Assembly (NCBI RefSeq): GCF_029490015.1
Contig: NZ_CP120468.1
Coordinates: 1,860,001-1,924,000, forward strand
Length of the DNA stretch: 64,000 nt
Reading direction: 5' to 3'
Origin: Halobaculum limi
GTDB lineage: Archaea > Halobacteriota > Halobacteria > Halobacteriales > Haloferacaceae
How positions within the stretch are numbered: position 1 is the stretch's first letter; every line of letters starts with the position of its first letter. A program made the translations under genes and the position numbers. This document shows, one piece after another, positions 63,957-64,000 of the stretch. The notes beneath the pieces are model-generated. The model did not search any database, was not told where the DNA came from, and was given only the letters and a program-made list of their open reading frames with translations.

Positions 63957-64000
63957 TGTCCGGACGTGTGGCGGCCGGGGAGAAAAAGGGTGTGAGTCGG

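Noticed and set aside
1-64000. CRISPR arrays, rRNA genes, integrases or replication origins
   Set aside because: No regular repeat-spacer pattern, rRNA sequence, integrase motif or Orc/Cdc6 gene was found.

Overview
The window is 64 kb of chromosome from a haloarchaeon (class Halobacteria). It is GC-rich, nearly every predicted protein is strongly acidic, and several markers are archaeal: RNA polymerase subunits D, N and K, archaeal-type ribosomal proteins, GatE, FEN1, MptE and isopentenyl phosphate kinase. The genus cannot be fixed from the sequence alone. Most of the window is dense core genome with little intergenic DNA. Many gene pairs overlap by a few bases (ATGA or GTGA), which suggests translational coupling.

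Layout. 1-6384: thymidylate synthase, two metallo-beta-lactamase (MBL) fold hydrolases, a BioD-like P-loop protein coupled to a small conserved protein, a cupin with a zinc ribbon, superoxide dismutase and an MFS transporter. 6385-11402: the only clear accessory stretch. It holds a 1517-bp IS5-like insertion sequence with exact 8-bp target duplications and an extra membrane-protein gene, an ORF that the element split, truncated gene debris, a flavin monooxygenase with an N-terminal NTF2-like domain, and a frameshifted remnant of an HNH/DUF1524 nuclease. 11403-23117: DJ-1/PfpI protein, CPD photolyase, archaeal folate-type genes (mptE, folP), a TrmJ-like tRNA methyltransferase, MaoC-like protein, glutamyl-tRNA synthetase, methylmalonate-semialdehyde dehydrogenase and a PAS-GAF histidine kinase. 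23316-29553: the archaeal ribosomal/RNA polymerase cluster, with tRNA-Ser in front, then rps13-rps4-rps11-rpoD, tRNA-Leu, then rpl18e-rpl13-rps9-rpoN-rpoK-eno-rps2. 30365-32116: mevalonate kinase and isopentenyl phosphate kinase, two steps of archaeal isoprenoid-lipid precursor synthesis. 32134-46780: an EamA transporter, an RNase Z-like hydrolase, an Lhr-type helicase, two bPH2 membrane proteins, a LarA-type racemase, a Dna2-like nuclease-helicase, a tandem pair of lipoproteins, a UPF0179 protein and a membrane-anchored blue-copper protein.

47195-54903 is the most interesting region: a tight four-gene operon encoding two different PrkA-type AAA+ protein kinases, a YeaH/DUF444 VWA-like protein and a SpoVR-family protein. 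The block is conserved as a unit, but its biochemical job is poorly understood. 54973-63956: a DASH-type cryptochrome, tRNA-Glu, FEN1, two GNAT acetyltransferases, a methyltransferase, a DUF3054 membrane protein, tRNA-Ser, a DUF2064 protein, a uracil-DNA-glycosylase-like protein and GatE.

GluRS, tRNA-Glu(TTC) and GatE fit the indirect route to Gln-tRNA, in which Glu-tRNA(Gln) is amidated. The photolyase, the DASH cryptochrome, FEN1, the UDG-like protein and the Dna2-like enzyme make up a large DNA-repair complement for an organism exposed to strong light. No CRISPR array, rRNA gene or integrase was seen.
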